DNA from: Nemertoderma westbladi | Taxonomy: Eukaryota; Xenacoelomorpha; Nemertodermatida; Nemertodermatidae | NCBI GenBank assembly: GCA_032718475.1 | Contig: JAUCBJ010003949.1 | Location: 1 to 64,000 of the forward strand | Length of the DNA: 64,000 nt | Direction of reading: 5' to 3' | Shown: positions 46,670 to 57,717 of the stretch, in pieces | Layout: each line of letters starts with the position of its first letter | How positions within the stretch are numbered: the first letter of the stretch is position 1 | Notes under the pieces: generated by a model | The model's database searches: none | Told to the model about the DNA's origin: nothing | What the model saw: the letters and a program-made list of their open reading frames with translations, nothing else | Translations under genes and position numbers: made by a program

Positions 46670-47539
46670 TTACTTTTTTTTCATTAGTTTCTCAAAGACA
46701 TTGTCAATATTAGGTCGCGATCGTCGTTCTTTGTTTGTCTTCGGTTCAGTTTGTTGTGGTTCCCAAGTAGTTTCTCCTCTATTACCTTCTACACGTTGTA
46801 GTAATTTTGTGTCACGACTTGGGCTCGGCTTTGCCTTCGGAATCCCGTATCGATAAGCTTTATTCCTCTGATGTAACCGACTAATGTCACCTTTACGCTT
46901 TACTTCCTCATCACCGGGAGGTTTCAGTTCAAGATCTTTCTTATGTTCCTTACTTTCATTTTCACAATAACAGAGAGGATCGGCACCTAATTCATTAAGT
47001 GAATTCTGGTAGTCGATATCCTTCATGGCCCTTTCGTCGTCGGATAAGAGTCGTTGTTCATCAGCTTTCTTTCGCCTTGTGAGTTCACTTTTTCGCTCAT
47101 TATGGAGTTGTATGATTCTTTGTTCTTTCGTATTTTCCAAGTCCGATTTCTTGGTCTTGACTTTCTCAACACCGTCTGGCATTGGCAATGCTCTGGATGT
47201 CCGCGAGAGTACAGTTTGTCGAGTTGCCACACTTTGACGAGGTACCGTCCCTGGGGATGAGATGGATGACTTTTTTCTTGTATCAAACGACAGATCTTTC
47301 GAGCCAATGGATTTCCTTCCGTTTCTAACATTTCCATTCATGTCATTGGCACTTTCCTTTACTTTTACATCCTTCTCCCTAATGCCCGGTGCTTCTGGTT
47401 CTGTCTTTGTAGTCTCTTCAAATCGTGCTACATTGTCAGGGAGTTCTTCACCCTCTGTAGAAGGGCTTGGAGAATTTTCTTCCACGTCACTCTCATCATT
47501 CAAAGTAGATATATCAGCTCCTTCATCTTCAGTCGCCAT
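46670..47539 (-). CDS. Hypothetical charged protein, 289 aa, single exon
   Basis: An uninterrupted frame from ATG (47537-47539) to TAA (46670-46672). The start context is followed by an acidic N-terminus (MATEDEGADISTLNDESDVE). Residues ~20-110 are Ser/Glu/Pro-rich and look disordered; residues ~125-175 are a Lys/Glu/Arg-rich stretch likely to form a helix or coiled coil (EQRIIQLHNERKSELTRRKK). A Cys-Tyr-Cys lies near residue 193 and the C-terminus is basic (FEKLMKKK). There is no signal peptide, membrane segment or catalytic motif. Codon use and composition are ordinary and the frame is free of repeats, unlike other long frames here, so I consider it a real gene or a final exon. Family not recognised; a cytoplasmic or nuclear scaffold-like protein is only a guess. 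Confidence 0.6.
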   Translation of the reverse strand: MATEDEGADISTLNDESDVEENSPSPSTEGEELPDNVARFEETTKTEPEAPGIREKDVKVKESANDMNGNVRNGRKSIGSKDLSFDTRKKSSISSPGTVPRQSVATRQTVLSRTSRALPMPDGVEKVKTKKSDLENTKEQRIIQLHNERKSELTRRKKADEQRLLSDDERAMKDIDYQNSLNELGADPLCYCENESKEHKKDLELKPPGDEEVKRKGDISRLHQRNKAYRYGIPKAKPSPSRDTKLLQRVEGNRGETTWEPQQTEPKTNKERRSRPNIDNVFEKLMKKK

Positions 47540-47689
47540 CTTATCAGTTTCATTTAAAGTTTGTTATTTTAAAGTTACTTTAGTTATTATATAGTTACTG
47601 TATGCTAATCGATATTACTTACTGAATGTGTTTGAATCTGTTATAATAGAAGGTACTAGTTCGCCATGTCGACACCACCGACCTATTTC

Positions 47690-48412
47690 TTTTACTATGG
47701 TTTTTTTTTATAATTTTTGAAGTGGAAATACTAGAAAAATACTTTTTCAAATTAAAAAAATATAATTAATTTATAAATTATTTATTTATTTATATTTATA
47801 AATTAATTTTATATACTGGTACTATTTTGTAACTAATGTAAATGTACTATATATCTACTAAAAGATAATTATATTATTTTTTTTTTTAAATGCTAGCTAG
47901 TACGGTAGGTATATTCTGAAATTATAAAAACATCTTATTAACCAACCAAAAAAAAACGAACAAATACTAGCTACTTTAATAAATAATATCTACTAATGTT
48001 CTAGAGCACGGTACTACTAGCATGTGTGTCAAATTTTTAATGATTTTTATGATGTATTTTATGACAAATTTTCACTTATATTTATATATTATGGTCGATT
48101 GTATAAATGATTTTTGTTAAGAACACATTTTTTTGTTCTAGCACACACACACATTTTTTTGTTCTAGAACATTTCTTGGGAAAAAATTAAATAGTACAGA
48201 AATCATCATACAACCCTTACAAAAAATCAATAAAAATTTGTGAGACATATGCTACATAGTAGTACCCTAGAGCACTTACCAATATCAAAAATCCGAAAAA
48301 AATTAATATTTTGCAAATTTTAAAAAATACTAGCTAATAAAAAAAAAACTAGATACCATAAAAAAATATCTAGTAATTGTTTATATGTTTTAACATCCAT
48401 AAGTTGTATAAA
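47690..48412. repeat. AT-rich repeat with CTAGCTAGT and TTCTAGAACA motifs
   Basis: Same motifs as the foldback at 26530-26830: GCTAGCTAGTA, ATCTACTAATGTTCTAGA, TTGTTCTAGAACATTTC, AATACTAGCTAAT. They occur in both orientations, consistent with degraded, overlapping foldback elements. No gene. Confidence 0.55.
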
Positions 48413-48613
48413 TTATTAAGTAATTTAAACAGTACTTAGGATGATCCAATTCTATAGCAAATGGGGCGGAAATGCCTCTATGGTTATTGGTCAGCATACC
48501 CGAACGTTTATCTTGAGACGCGGGTCCGATCCCCGCTGGTGGCGAATTCATTTTTTCCGCTCTATTTGCTATATGGTTGGATCATCCTAAGTCCTGTTTA
48601 AATTACTTAATAA
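48413..48613. repeat. Foldback element enclosing a tRNA-like sequence
   Basis: Left arm 48413-48472 (TTAAGTAATTTAAACAG, ACTTAGGATGATCCAA, ATAGCAAAT, GCGGAAA) and right arm 48551-48613 (TTTCCGC, ATTTGCTATA, TTGGATCATCCTAAGT, CTGTTTAAATTACTTAA) are reverse complements over about 60 bp. The 78-bp middle is almost exactly a tRNA-sized insert. Confidence 0.85.
48474..48543 (+). pseudogene. tRNA-like sequence inside the foldback
   Basis: 70 nt: GCCTCTA pairs 6 of 7 with TGGTGGC; the A-box region is TGGTTATTGGTCAGCAT. A perfect five-pair T stem GCGGG/CCCGC holds a T loop TCCGATC. CGTTT/AGACG could form an anticodon stem but leaves a six-base loop and no variable region. Probably tRNA-derived and not a working tRNA. 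Confidence 0.45.
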
Positions 48614-49011
48614 TATCTAGCAATGTTCCAGAACATTCACCAATATCAATAAAGACAACAATAACACCAATAAAATCACAAAGGTTCTTACAAATTTGTT
48701 ATACTTTACTAATACCGGTTATACATACTATATACTAGTACCCTATTAATTCATAAAATCAAAAAAATGAGTATAAAAATAATGTCTGGTATCTTATATT
48801 TTATTGTTAAATTTATATTTATAAAAACGTTCCAGAATTTTTTTCTGTAGCCTTTTTAAGAGGTCTAGAACATAGTTCTAGAAACTTGGTATACAATACC
48901 GCCAAATGTTCGTAAATCGTGAACGAAACATACAAATATAAGAACTGGCTACTATTATCTATTATACATCTTGTTAAGTAATCCACGAATTTAACAATGA
49001 AACAACATATT

Positions 49012-49150
49012 ATATTGTGTATAATGTACCTTTATCTCACTTCGGTCCCGCGTTTCAATATTTCACTCACTCACTCGCTTCGCTCGTTCGTGTAAATATT
49101 AACACACGGGACCGGTTTGATATAAAGTTCTACATTATACAAAATATAAT
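49012..49150. repeat. Foldback hairpin with CTCGCTTCGCTCG loop
   Basis: Arms of about 57 bp: TGTGTATAATGTACC, TATCTCACTTCGGTCCCGCG, AATATTT on the left and AAATATT, ACACGGGACCGG, GATATAAAG, CTACATTATACAAA on the right. The loop is CTCACTCGCTTCGCTCGTTCG. A similar loop occurs in the element at 50781. Confidence 0.8.
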
Positions 49151-50277
49151 AAATAGTTCATATTTAGTTGTTTTATTACGTGTAATTTGTTTTATATGGT
49201 ACCTATGTACAGTACTACAGTATATAAATATAATGTAATATACATGTTACATGTTACATGTATTGTTGATGTAATAAACGTGTGTTTTTTGGTTTGCTAG
49301 CATTTTTGGTTGTTTTGAAAATAAAATAAATTTAACTAAAGTTATTTTTTTTATATTTGGGCATCAACATATTTTTGACCATAACTTCGCTAGTTTTGAT
49401 CGCGGGGAGCTGATTTTGGGCTCATTTTGTTCGGAATAAAATACCTATCCCCTTTATTGTGTGCAAAAGTGCGGACAATAAAGAAATAAAGAAATGTTCC
49501 AATCAATCTTCCAAAAATGCGGATTATAAAATATTTATCCAATCAACGATCTAGAAGTTTATTCTGTTGATTTCTCATTATTTATTCTAGATCAGTAATT
49601 ACGTTGGTAATTGTTAATCAATTTAGCATTAAAAAGTTGCATGATAGTTTGCTCAAGTAGGGCCTAGCTAGTTTAATCACACAATCATTTAACATTTAAT
49701 TACACAAAATTTCAGAATTGACCACAAATTTGCGATTACTTTGTTACTTTAAACTTCTAATTTAGAATATTTTAAAGAAAACAACATCTTTTACAAAATG
49801 AAAGTATTTTTTTGTCCTGCTTAATCCGCATGTCCTAGAAATAGTTAAGGCATTTTTTCCTCGCCCTTCGGCCTAGAAAAAAATATGGTTTAACTATTCC
49901 TCGACAATGCGGATTATAAAATCGGACAAAGAAATTCTATTTTCTATTTGTAAGAAGAAGTACAGTATATAGATATTTTTAAAGTCCACTTCACAATTTT
50001 ATGATTTTGTTATGTTTTCTCATTCAAAAACGCTGTGATGAAATACAATTTAAAAAAATTACGATCCAACATTCGAGATTTTACACTCTAATATAATAAT
50101 TTCTAAAATATATTGGTTTAAGGGTTTTTATTTCACGGCATACCAATAATTACGTCCCAAATACATCAAATCGTTGTTTTTCTATAATAATTATCGGAAT
50201 CGTTTAATGTTTAGTTTGACGTGGTTTAATTATAACAGATATTTATTTTTAATATTTCCATGAAACCTATTGCATTT
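49151..50277. other. No gene seen
   Basis: AT-rich; a few short direct repeats (GCGGATTATAAAAT at about 49518 and 49910) but no supported feature. Confidence 0.5.
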
Positions 50278-50632
50278 GTGGTTGCAGAAGGACCATTATG
50301 GTTGCAGACAGACCATTATGGATGCAGACAGACCATTATGGTTGCAGACAGACCATTATGGTTGCAGACAGACCTATTATCATTGCAGACAGACCATTAT
50401 GGTTGCAGACAGACCATTATGGTTGCAGCAGACCATTGTGGTTGCAGACAGACCATTATGGTTGCAGACAGACCATTATGGTTGCAGACAGACCATTATG
50501 GTTGTAGACAGACCATTATGGTTTCAGACTGACCATTGTATTTGCAGACAGACCATTAGGGTTGCAGGCAGACCATTATGGTTGCAGACAGACCCTTATG
50601 GTTGCAGACAGACCATTATGGTTGCAGACATG
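50278..50632. repeat. 20-bp minisatellite, ~18 copies
   Basis: Unit GTTGCAGACAGACCATTATG with point variants and one shortened copy (GTTGCAGCAGACC). Because 20 is not a multiple of three and the unit lacks stops, it is open in all three plus frames; not a gene. Confidence 0.95.
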
Positions 50633-50780
50633 ATTATATAATGTAGACCGAGGCTTGTCAGCTGTCCAGCTAGCTAAATGTATTTATTTGAGATTTGAGA
50701 TTCCGTATTAAAAAATAGTAAATATTATACGTCGTAAACATTGATAACGCTGGTGATACTTTTTTTCAAATAAAACAATA

Positions 50781-51027
50781 TATTCGATATAAAAACGTAA
50801 CGGAAAACACTATTTTCCACTCATTTTCTTTAGCGAAATTCAGTTATTCTGCCCTCGTGTGTTGAGTTTTCCACTCGTTGGCATTTTAACACTCGCTTCG
50901 CTCGTGCTAAAAACCTGCCAACTCTTGTAAAACTCAACCACTCGGACAGAATATTTGAATTTCGCTAAATTGAAATTGAGTGAAAAAAGCCTCGGTGTTT
51001 TACGCTTACTTTTTTTTTATCGAATAA
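50781..51027. repeat. Foldback element abutting the FReD gene remnant
   Basis: Arms of about 110 bp: TATTCGATA, GGAAAACACTATTTTCCACTC, TTTAGCGAAATTCAG, TATTCTG, GTTGAGTTTT, GTTGGCA, ACACTCG, mirrored by CTCGTG, TGCCAAC, AAAACTCAAC, CAGAATA, TGAATTTCGCTAAA, GAGTGAAAA, TATCGAATA. Its loop is ACTCGCTTCGCTCG, as in the 49012 element. It ends four bases before the last codon of the FReD frame. Confidence 0.85.
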
Positions 51028-51030
51028 TAG

Positions 51031-51783
51031 TCATTTAATTATTTGTGTGGAAGTCTTCGTACTGGGCATTATGTATTCGCCATGGTACCAGAGATCTCCC
51101 CGAAGGACTACACCATCTTTTGTAAGTTTATATATATTTTCGAGTCCTACCCAAAAGGTCTCTTCTATGTCACCGAAGCCTGATCGATAGTTCTACCAAT
51201 CTTTATAGAAATCCTCGGAAGCGTCTACCCGTCTCTGTATTACAACCCAAGGTTCACCAGGCACTTTGGTATCGCATCTGATAAATCCTCGAAGACCGTA
51301 ATGGTGGTTGACTATAGCGGTGGTGTTTGCTGGAGTGTTTGGACAAACTAACGAAGAATGGTGCCGCAATCTTTCGTCAATATTTTCTGATAAATTGTCA
51401 TCCATTCCGTTATTGTTATCTGTGAGTTTATTAATCTTTTTTGTTATGTCGTCTAATTCGTTATTCTTGGCTGTGAGTTTGTCGTTCAAGTCACGAATCT
51501 GTTCAGTAAACTTCTGTTGAAGTAAATAAGACGAAGCTGCTATCGTCGCCCCCACCACCAACAACGCAACCAACAACACACCAATAATAACCACAACCCA
51601 CCATCTTCTAGCTGAAACAACACGTCCCTCATTAACGCTATCTCCTATATTCTGTGAGGACTGTGACGTGGTTGGTGAGGAAATTATCTTACCCGGTATG
51701 ACGTCATAAACGCCTTCCTGATGATCTGGGATTTCATCCAATGGTATCTCTGTTGTATCGCTATAGATTCCATTATGGGCCAT
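51031..51783 (-). pseudogene. Membrane-anchored fibrinogen-related (FReD) protein, broken and truncated
   Basis: ATG at 51781-51783. Residues 1-60 are a cytoplasmic tail with YDVIP; 61-86 are one hydrophobic segment (WWVVVIIGVLLVALLVVGAT) after Arg-Arg, giving type II topology. Residues 90-125 are coiled coil; NTT near 153 is a glycosylation site. The fibrinogen C-terminal domain starts about residue 147 (GLRGFIRCD, PWVVIQRRVD). After FYKDW an in-frame TAG (51193-51195) interrupts; the same frame then continues with the expected NYRSGFGD and FWVGLENIYKLT, so the TAG is a single-codon lesion rather than an end. Similarity stops after LRGDL, where a possible splice donor (CTG|GTACCA) occurs, and the frame ends at 51031. 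The calcium- and ligand-binding half is missing. Intact relatives are pattern-recognition lectins. Confidence 0.8.
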
Positions 51784-51949
51784 GATGAACAGTTAGTTCC
51801 GAAGAGTAAAATTCCGAAATCCTAAATGTACTAAGAACTACTTAATAACTACTTGTGATAAATAATACTTTGTGTAAAGTAGCACAAATAAAGCCCCGAG
51901 GATCAGAACACTGTAAAGTACTTTGGAACAAGTATGTATATAGTCTATA

Positions 51950-52345
51950 GTCTGGATGGCACATTCACAAGAATGCTACGCCGGGTACATTGTGTCAAGT
52001 ACAATGCACACATCTCCAACCAGACACTATATAACATTGGAGGTATCTCATTGGTTCCCCCAAGCTTGACACTAGAACAAAATCGCCTCCGCTTTGCAGG
52101 ACATTGCTTTCGCCGTGAGGACCAGCCAGTGCATAATCTTGTACTTTGGCAGCCTCATGGAGTGAATAAGCATGGTGGACAGCCTATGACTTTCTTGAGA
52201 CGCATCTTAAAGGACACTGGCCTTAAAGATGCGGATGATCTAGCAAATGTCATGGGTGATAGGGAGTTGTGGCGGTGCAATTTTGTTGACAAGCCGGCAC
52301 AGCATTCTTAAAAATGCAGCTGCAATGCAGCATGCCGATCATAGT
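51950..52345 (+). pseudogene. LINE-A fragment, 3' end
   Basis: It starts at TCTGGATGGCACATTC, runs in frame to TAA at 52309-52311 and ends CATGCCGATCATAGTAGTA. It encodes only the last ~115 residues of LINE-A and differs from the 16.4-kb copy at very few bases. Flanks share AGTATGTA and TAGTCT strings on both sides, a possible imperfect target-site duplication. Confidence 0.85.
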
Positions 52346-52599
52346 AGTATGTAGTCTTATAGTTATAGTCTTATAGTCTTTATAGTTATAGCACCATTTT
52401 TAACCTTACTTTTGGCACTTTTTTTTGAGACATTTTATTTTGAAAATTACATTGTATGAAACATGATTTGTAACATCTCTATTTTTTATTTACACCGGTT
52501 TATTCCGGTATATATTACACCGGTCATATAAATTAATAATTAATAATACAAATTAAAAAAAAACCACCTACAGTTATCGTCTATCGATTGACCCATATA

Positions 52600-53245
52600 T
52601 CAAAAATTATTCAATTTGGACAAAGCCTTGTTACCATTGGTTTTCATTGACTTTGTTAAAAAAGCGCTACCCCCCATTAAGATCTTCTCTCTTACAAGTA
52701 ACCTCAGAGTTTTGCCATGGCACATCTGTTTTCGTTTGGATTTCTGGGGGATATGCCTCTTAGCTGATTCCTTGTGGGCTGTTATTATATTCTGGTATAT
52801 TGAATCGGTAGACTGGTGTTCATCCATTGACTGAAGTGCTTCAAAGCGGTTTTGAACTTCTACTGTATAAGCATCCTTTACAGCATTGTCATTTCTGAGT
52901 TTCTCCCAGTCATAGTTGATTTGCTTGCTTGTCCTGGGTTTGATGGCTGTCAAACTGAGTCTGATCTCTGCAGTCACAATTCTGTGGTCCGAAGCAATTA
53001 GGTTGAACGAGCTGTATGCCTCGCAGTTGATCATGCTGTTTCTCCACGTTTGTTGATAAGGATGTAATATAAACCACGGAGTAATGTAAATCATGGAGTT
53101 TATATACCAAGCCCTAAACTTGTTAGAATTCTAGATAGCCTTCTTACGTGTCCCTGCAACCTCCTATGAAATACCTGGTTCGTTTGTTTCCCCTTTACTG
53201 TAACTCACTCTATATCACCCCACTCGCTCCACTCACCCCATGTGT
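52600..53245 (-). pseudogene. LINE-B fragment: endonuclease C-terminus and linker
   Basis: Minus-strand frame of 164 codons (52600-53094) with the AP-endonuclease end motif SDHRIVTAEIRLSL, then NYDWEKLRND and a helical linker, as in RTE-like elements. The frame ends before the reverse transcriptase. The part at 53045-53245 is non-coding sequence shared with 57240-57268 and 57855-57990, and contains the uninterrupted counterpart (53062-53073) of an insertion site. Confidence 0.75.
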
Positions 53246-54155
53246 TAGTTTAACTGTTCCGCTAGCAGGATGAGCTGTTCGGAATGCTCTGGTGCACACG
53301 AGATCGGAGACACTGGCGTTAGTTTAACGAGTTTAGGCACTGGAGGCGCTCGCCTTTTAGCCTTAGCTAACATTTTTTGGGCTCCTCCGGAAGCAGAAGC
53401 CATGAGTAATAAAATATAAATTGTAAATGTTTTTTTTAACGAATAATTTTCCAACTGTTAAGCTCTTTCAAAGTCCTGTTTAATTAACTGACAGTTTTTA
53501 AGGAATTATTTAATATTCATTGTAAAATGATACCATATTATCTATCAGTTGAAAGTATAAGTTTTCACTAATTAAATTAAAATATTTTAGCATCGGAATT
53601 TAAATGGTTGATAATGATAACTTAAATATTATTTATTAGTTGGTATTGCAAAGCTGCTACGGTAGCGGTGGCTCTATCCGTGCGTCACTTTTTCATTTAT
53701 CTATTTGTAATTATTGGATGTTCATCTTCAACAACAACTTTTAACTAAATAAGTTAATAAACCATGAAAGTATTTTTGTTACATTATGTAAACTAATTAT
53801 ATATAACTATATCTATTATAGTACATATCGATACTATATCTAATATAAATAAATATAGTCATAGATAATTATATATAACTTATTATATATCAGCACTCTT
53901 TGGAGATATCCTCGTACCACAGAAAAGCACTTAGTAACTTTAGTAACAATAAACTTCTGGAACACGTCGAGAATATTCTCCATTGATAATAGCGGGGCCA
54001 TTGTAGGCTGGCTAAGTAAGGGTAAGATTACTTACCGTACAGTTGTTACAGTAACTGATATTACTTTACTATATTAAAAATAAAAAGGGTATGAATTTCA
54101 TAAATATTCCTAAACATTACAAAAGCTAGTAAGTTGATATAATATAACAAAATAG
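53246..54155. other. No supported gene
   Basis: A 69-codon minus frame (53245-53454) has no recognisable domain. The rest is AT-rich. Confidence 0.45.
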
Positions 54156-54275
54156 CTTACACCATCGACCTTACACCATCGACCTTACACCATCGACCTT
54201 ACACCATCGACCTTACACCATCGACCTTACACCATCGACCTTACAACATCGACCTTACACCATCGACCTTACATA
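54156..54275. repeat. 15-bp minisatellite, eight copies
   Basis: CTTACACCATCGACC repeated eight times with one C-to-A change (ACAACATCG). Confidence 0.95.
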
Positions 54276-54489
54276 ACCATTTTATCTTAAATCAAATGGT
54301 AACTTTTCTTCTCCGTCTCATGAGAAAATGACACTATTACGGGTCATGGTGTATACATTTCTATTTCTAAAAAAATAAAAATATATTTTTAAATAAACTA
54401 AATAAAATTTCTAAAATGTATATTTTTAAAATTTATATTTTTGTCATCATTTTTTCTTGAATTTTAATCAGCTGAATTTCAGAGGATTA

Positions 54490-56676
54490 CGTGAGACATA
54501 GGGAAACTGTGGTCGCTGTAACTGAACGAGGGGAGACATAGGGAAACTGTAAGGGTCGCTGTAACTGAACGAGGGGAGACAGGGAAACTGTGAGGGTCGC
54601 TGTAACTGAACGGGGGGAGGCCTAGGGAAACTGTAAGGGTCGCTGTAACTGAACGAGGGGAGACATAGGGAAACTGTAAGGGTAGCTGTAATTGAACGAG
54701 GGGAGACAGGGAAACTGTAAGGGTCGCTGAAACTGAACGAGGGGAGACAGGGTAACTGTAAGGGCCGCTGTAACTAAACGAGTGGAGACATAGGGAAACT
54801 GTAAGGGTCGCTGTAACTGAACGATGGGAGACATAGGGAAACTGCATGGGACGCTGTAACTGAACGAGGGGAGACATAGGGAAACTGAAAGGGTCGCTGT
54901 AACTGAACGAGGGGAGACAGGGTAACTGTAAGGGTCGCTGTAACTGAACGAGGGGAGACATATGGAAACTGTAAGGGTAGCTGTAATTGAACGAGGGGAG
55001 ACAGGGAAACTGTAAGGGTCGCTGAAACTGAACGAGGGGAGACAGGGTAACTGTAAGGGCCGCTGTAACTAAACGAGTGGAGACATAGGGAAACTGTAAA
55101 AGTCGCTGCAACTGAACGGGGGGAGACAGGGAAACTGTAAGGGTCGCTGTAACTGAACGAGGGGAGACAGGGTAACTGTAAGGGCCGCTGTAACTAAACG
55201 AGTGGAGACATAGGGAAACTGTAAAAGTCGCTGCAACTGAACGGGGGGAGACAGGGAAACTGTAAGGGTCGCTGTAACTGAACGAGGGGAGACATAGGGA
55301 AACTGTAAGGGTCGCTGTAACTGAACGATGGGAGACATAGGGAAACTGCATGGGACGCTGTAACTGAACGAGGGGAGACATAGGGAAACTGAAAGGGTCG
55401 CTGTAACTGAACGAGGGGAGACAGGGTAACTGTAAGGGTCGCTGTAACTAAACGAGTGGAGACATAGGGAAACTGCAAAAGTCGCTGCAACTGAACGGGG
55501 GGAGACAGGGAAACTGTAAGGGTCGCTGTAACTGAACGATGGGAGACATAGGGAAACTGCATGGGACGCTGTAACTGAACGAGGGGAGACATAGGGAAAC
55601 TGAAAGGGTCGCTGTAACTGAACGAGGGGAGACAGGGTAACTGTAAGGGTCGCTGTAACTGAACGACGGGAGACAGGGAAACTGTAAGGGTCGCTGTAAC
55701 TGAACGAGGGGAGACATAGGGAAACTGTAAGGGTCGCTGTAACTGAACGAGGGGAGACATAGGGAAACTGGGTCGCTGTAACTGAATGAGGGAAGACAGG
55801 GGAACTGTAAGGGTCGCTGTAACTGAACGAGGGGAGACATATGTAAACTGTAATGGTCGCTGTAACTGAATGAGGGAAGACAGGGGAACTGTAAGGGTCG
55901 GTGTAACTGAACGGGGGGAGACAGGGAAACTGTAAGGGTCGGTGTAACTGAACGGGGGGAGACAGGGAAACTGTAAGGGTCGCTGTAACTGAACGGGGGG
56001 AGACATAGGGAAACTGGGTCGCTGTAACTGAACGAGGGTAGACATAGGGAAACTGGGTCGCTGTAACTGAACGAGTGGAAGACAGAGGGAAACTGTAAGG
56101 GTCGCTGTAACTGAACGAGGGGAGACATAGGGAAACTGTAAGGGTCGCTGTAACTGAACGAGGGGAGACATAGGGAAACTGTAAGGGTCGCTGTAACTGA
56201 ACGAGGGGAGACATAGGGAAACTGTAAGGGTCGCTGTAACTGAACGAGGGGAGACGTAGGGAAACTGAAAGGGTCGCTGTAACTGAACGATGGGAGACAT
56301 AGGGAAACTGTAAGGGTCGCTGTAACTGAACGAGGGGAGACATAGGGAAACTGTAAGGGTCGCTGTAACTGAACGAGGGGAGGGTAGACAGAGAAACTGT
56401 AAGGGTCGCTGTAACTGAACGAGGGGAGACGGGGAAACTGTAAGGGTCGCTGTAACTGAACGAGGGGAGACATAGGGAAACTGTAAGGGTCGCTGTAACT
56501 GAACGAGGGGAGGGTAGACAGAGAAACTGTAAGGGTCGCTGTAACTGAACGAGGGGAGACGGGGAAACTGAAAGGGTCGCTGTAACTGAACGATGGGAGA
56601 CATAGGGAAACTGTAAGGGTCGCTGTAACTGAACGAGGGGAGACATAGGGAAACTGTAAGGGTCGCTGTAACTGAA
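54490..56676. repeat. 2.2-kb minisatellite, 40/43-bp unit, ~52 copies
   Basis: Unit on this strand: GACATAGGGAAACTGTAAGG then GTCGCTGTAACTGAACGAGGGGA; ATA is absent in the 40-bp type. Other variants are CATGGGACGC, AAAAGTCGCTGC and AGGGTAGACAGAG. Longer blocks recur (for example 54640-54840 resembles 54880-55080), showing segmental duplication within the array. The minus strand lacks stops, so several long open frames of Ser/Pro/Thr-rich repeats run through it; they are artefacts. The right end adjoins the 3' end of LINE-B. Confidence 0.95.
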
Positions 56677-57374
56677 ATCAAGCCGATATAAGGGATGGCT
56701 TGAGATTCAAGAAAAAAATGTTGATCCTTTTCAAGTTGGTCAACAGCTGGTAATCCACGGCGACGCATTCCTTGTGTTGGTTGCCAGAAAAGTAGAAGTC
56801 TTTACTTCTCCAGCAGTGCCCACTGAATCTTAACTTGCATTCACGGAGGGTGGTTGATACAGGTGGTATACAACCATAAAGCTCGGCGTTTGTCATGTGA
56901 TGTCTACAGCTGATGTTTAGAGATGCCCTTAGTATTCTAGTCTTGTGTAACAACCATCAATTCGTTGGTCAAGTGAATTCGTCAGTGTCCAGGTCTCACC
57001 ACCGTATAAGACTTTCCTATTACAACTAGAACACTGTGGCCAGAAGAGCTTGGTCTTCAGGTTCCTGGAGATGTCTGATTTCCAGATGGTATCCATTTTG
57101 ATAGAGCTAGTGAATTCGCTTGCTTGTCCTGGGTTTGCTGCCTCTTCAACTTAGTGTGATCTCTGCAGTCACAATTCTGTGGTCCGAAGCAATTAGGTTG
57201 AACGAGCTGTATGCCTGGCAGTTAATCATGCTGTTTCTCCGCTTTTGTTGATAAGGATGTAATATAAATAAATTGGAGATGAGCTGTTGCAACTCTAATT
57301 AAAGGTGTAATATTATGGGAATATATGCAACTTAAGACTGCCCGTTCAATAGAAGTGGATTACGTGGGACTGTG

Positions 57375-57470
57375 AGTGTCAGGGGCTAGTGGCTGAGCTG
57401 GTTAGCGCTACTGATGTCAGGCCGAAACGTACGTATAGCGCTGGCTCAACCCCTGTTGACGCGCTTTCTC
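57375..57470 (+). repeat. tRNA-like SINE head, copy 1
   Basis: A perfect A box (TGGCTGAGCTGGTTAGCGC) and, ~55 bases on, a B-box-like GGCTCAACCCC. This could start RNA polymerase III transcription. Confidence 0.5.
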
Positions 57471-57717
57471 ATTTTTTTCCACTTCTGAACAAACACATAA
57501 TATTACACCTTTAATTACAGTTGCAACAGCTCATCTCCAATTTATTTGATTAATATCACCTGGCAGCAATACTCGAGCTGAATATTTATTTATTTGTACT
57601 TCCCTCCTGTTTCACTCTACTAGCATACTTGAGGCCGGTAGGTCCGCTGTTAGAGATAGAATATATGCAACTTAAGATTGCCCTTTCAATAGAAGTGGAT
57701 TAGGTGGGAGTGTGAGT

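Noticed and set aside
47023-47594. Several overlapping frames opposite or beside the 289-codon gene
   Set aside because: Antisense or out-of-frame shadows of 46670-47539.
50260-50641. Three overlapping plus-strand repeat frames
   Set aside because: 20-bp minisatellite open in every phase; not coding.
54479-56768. Long minus-strand Ser/Pro/Thr-rich frames up to 525 codons, mucin-like at first sight
   Set aside because: Three overlapping frames of a 40/43-bp minisatellite; the unit is not a multiple of three, and no signal peptide or unique domain is present.
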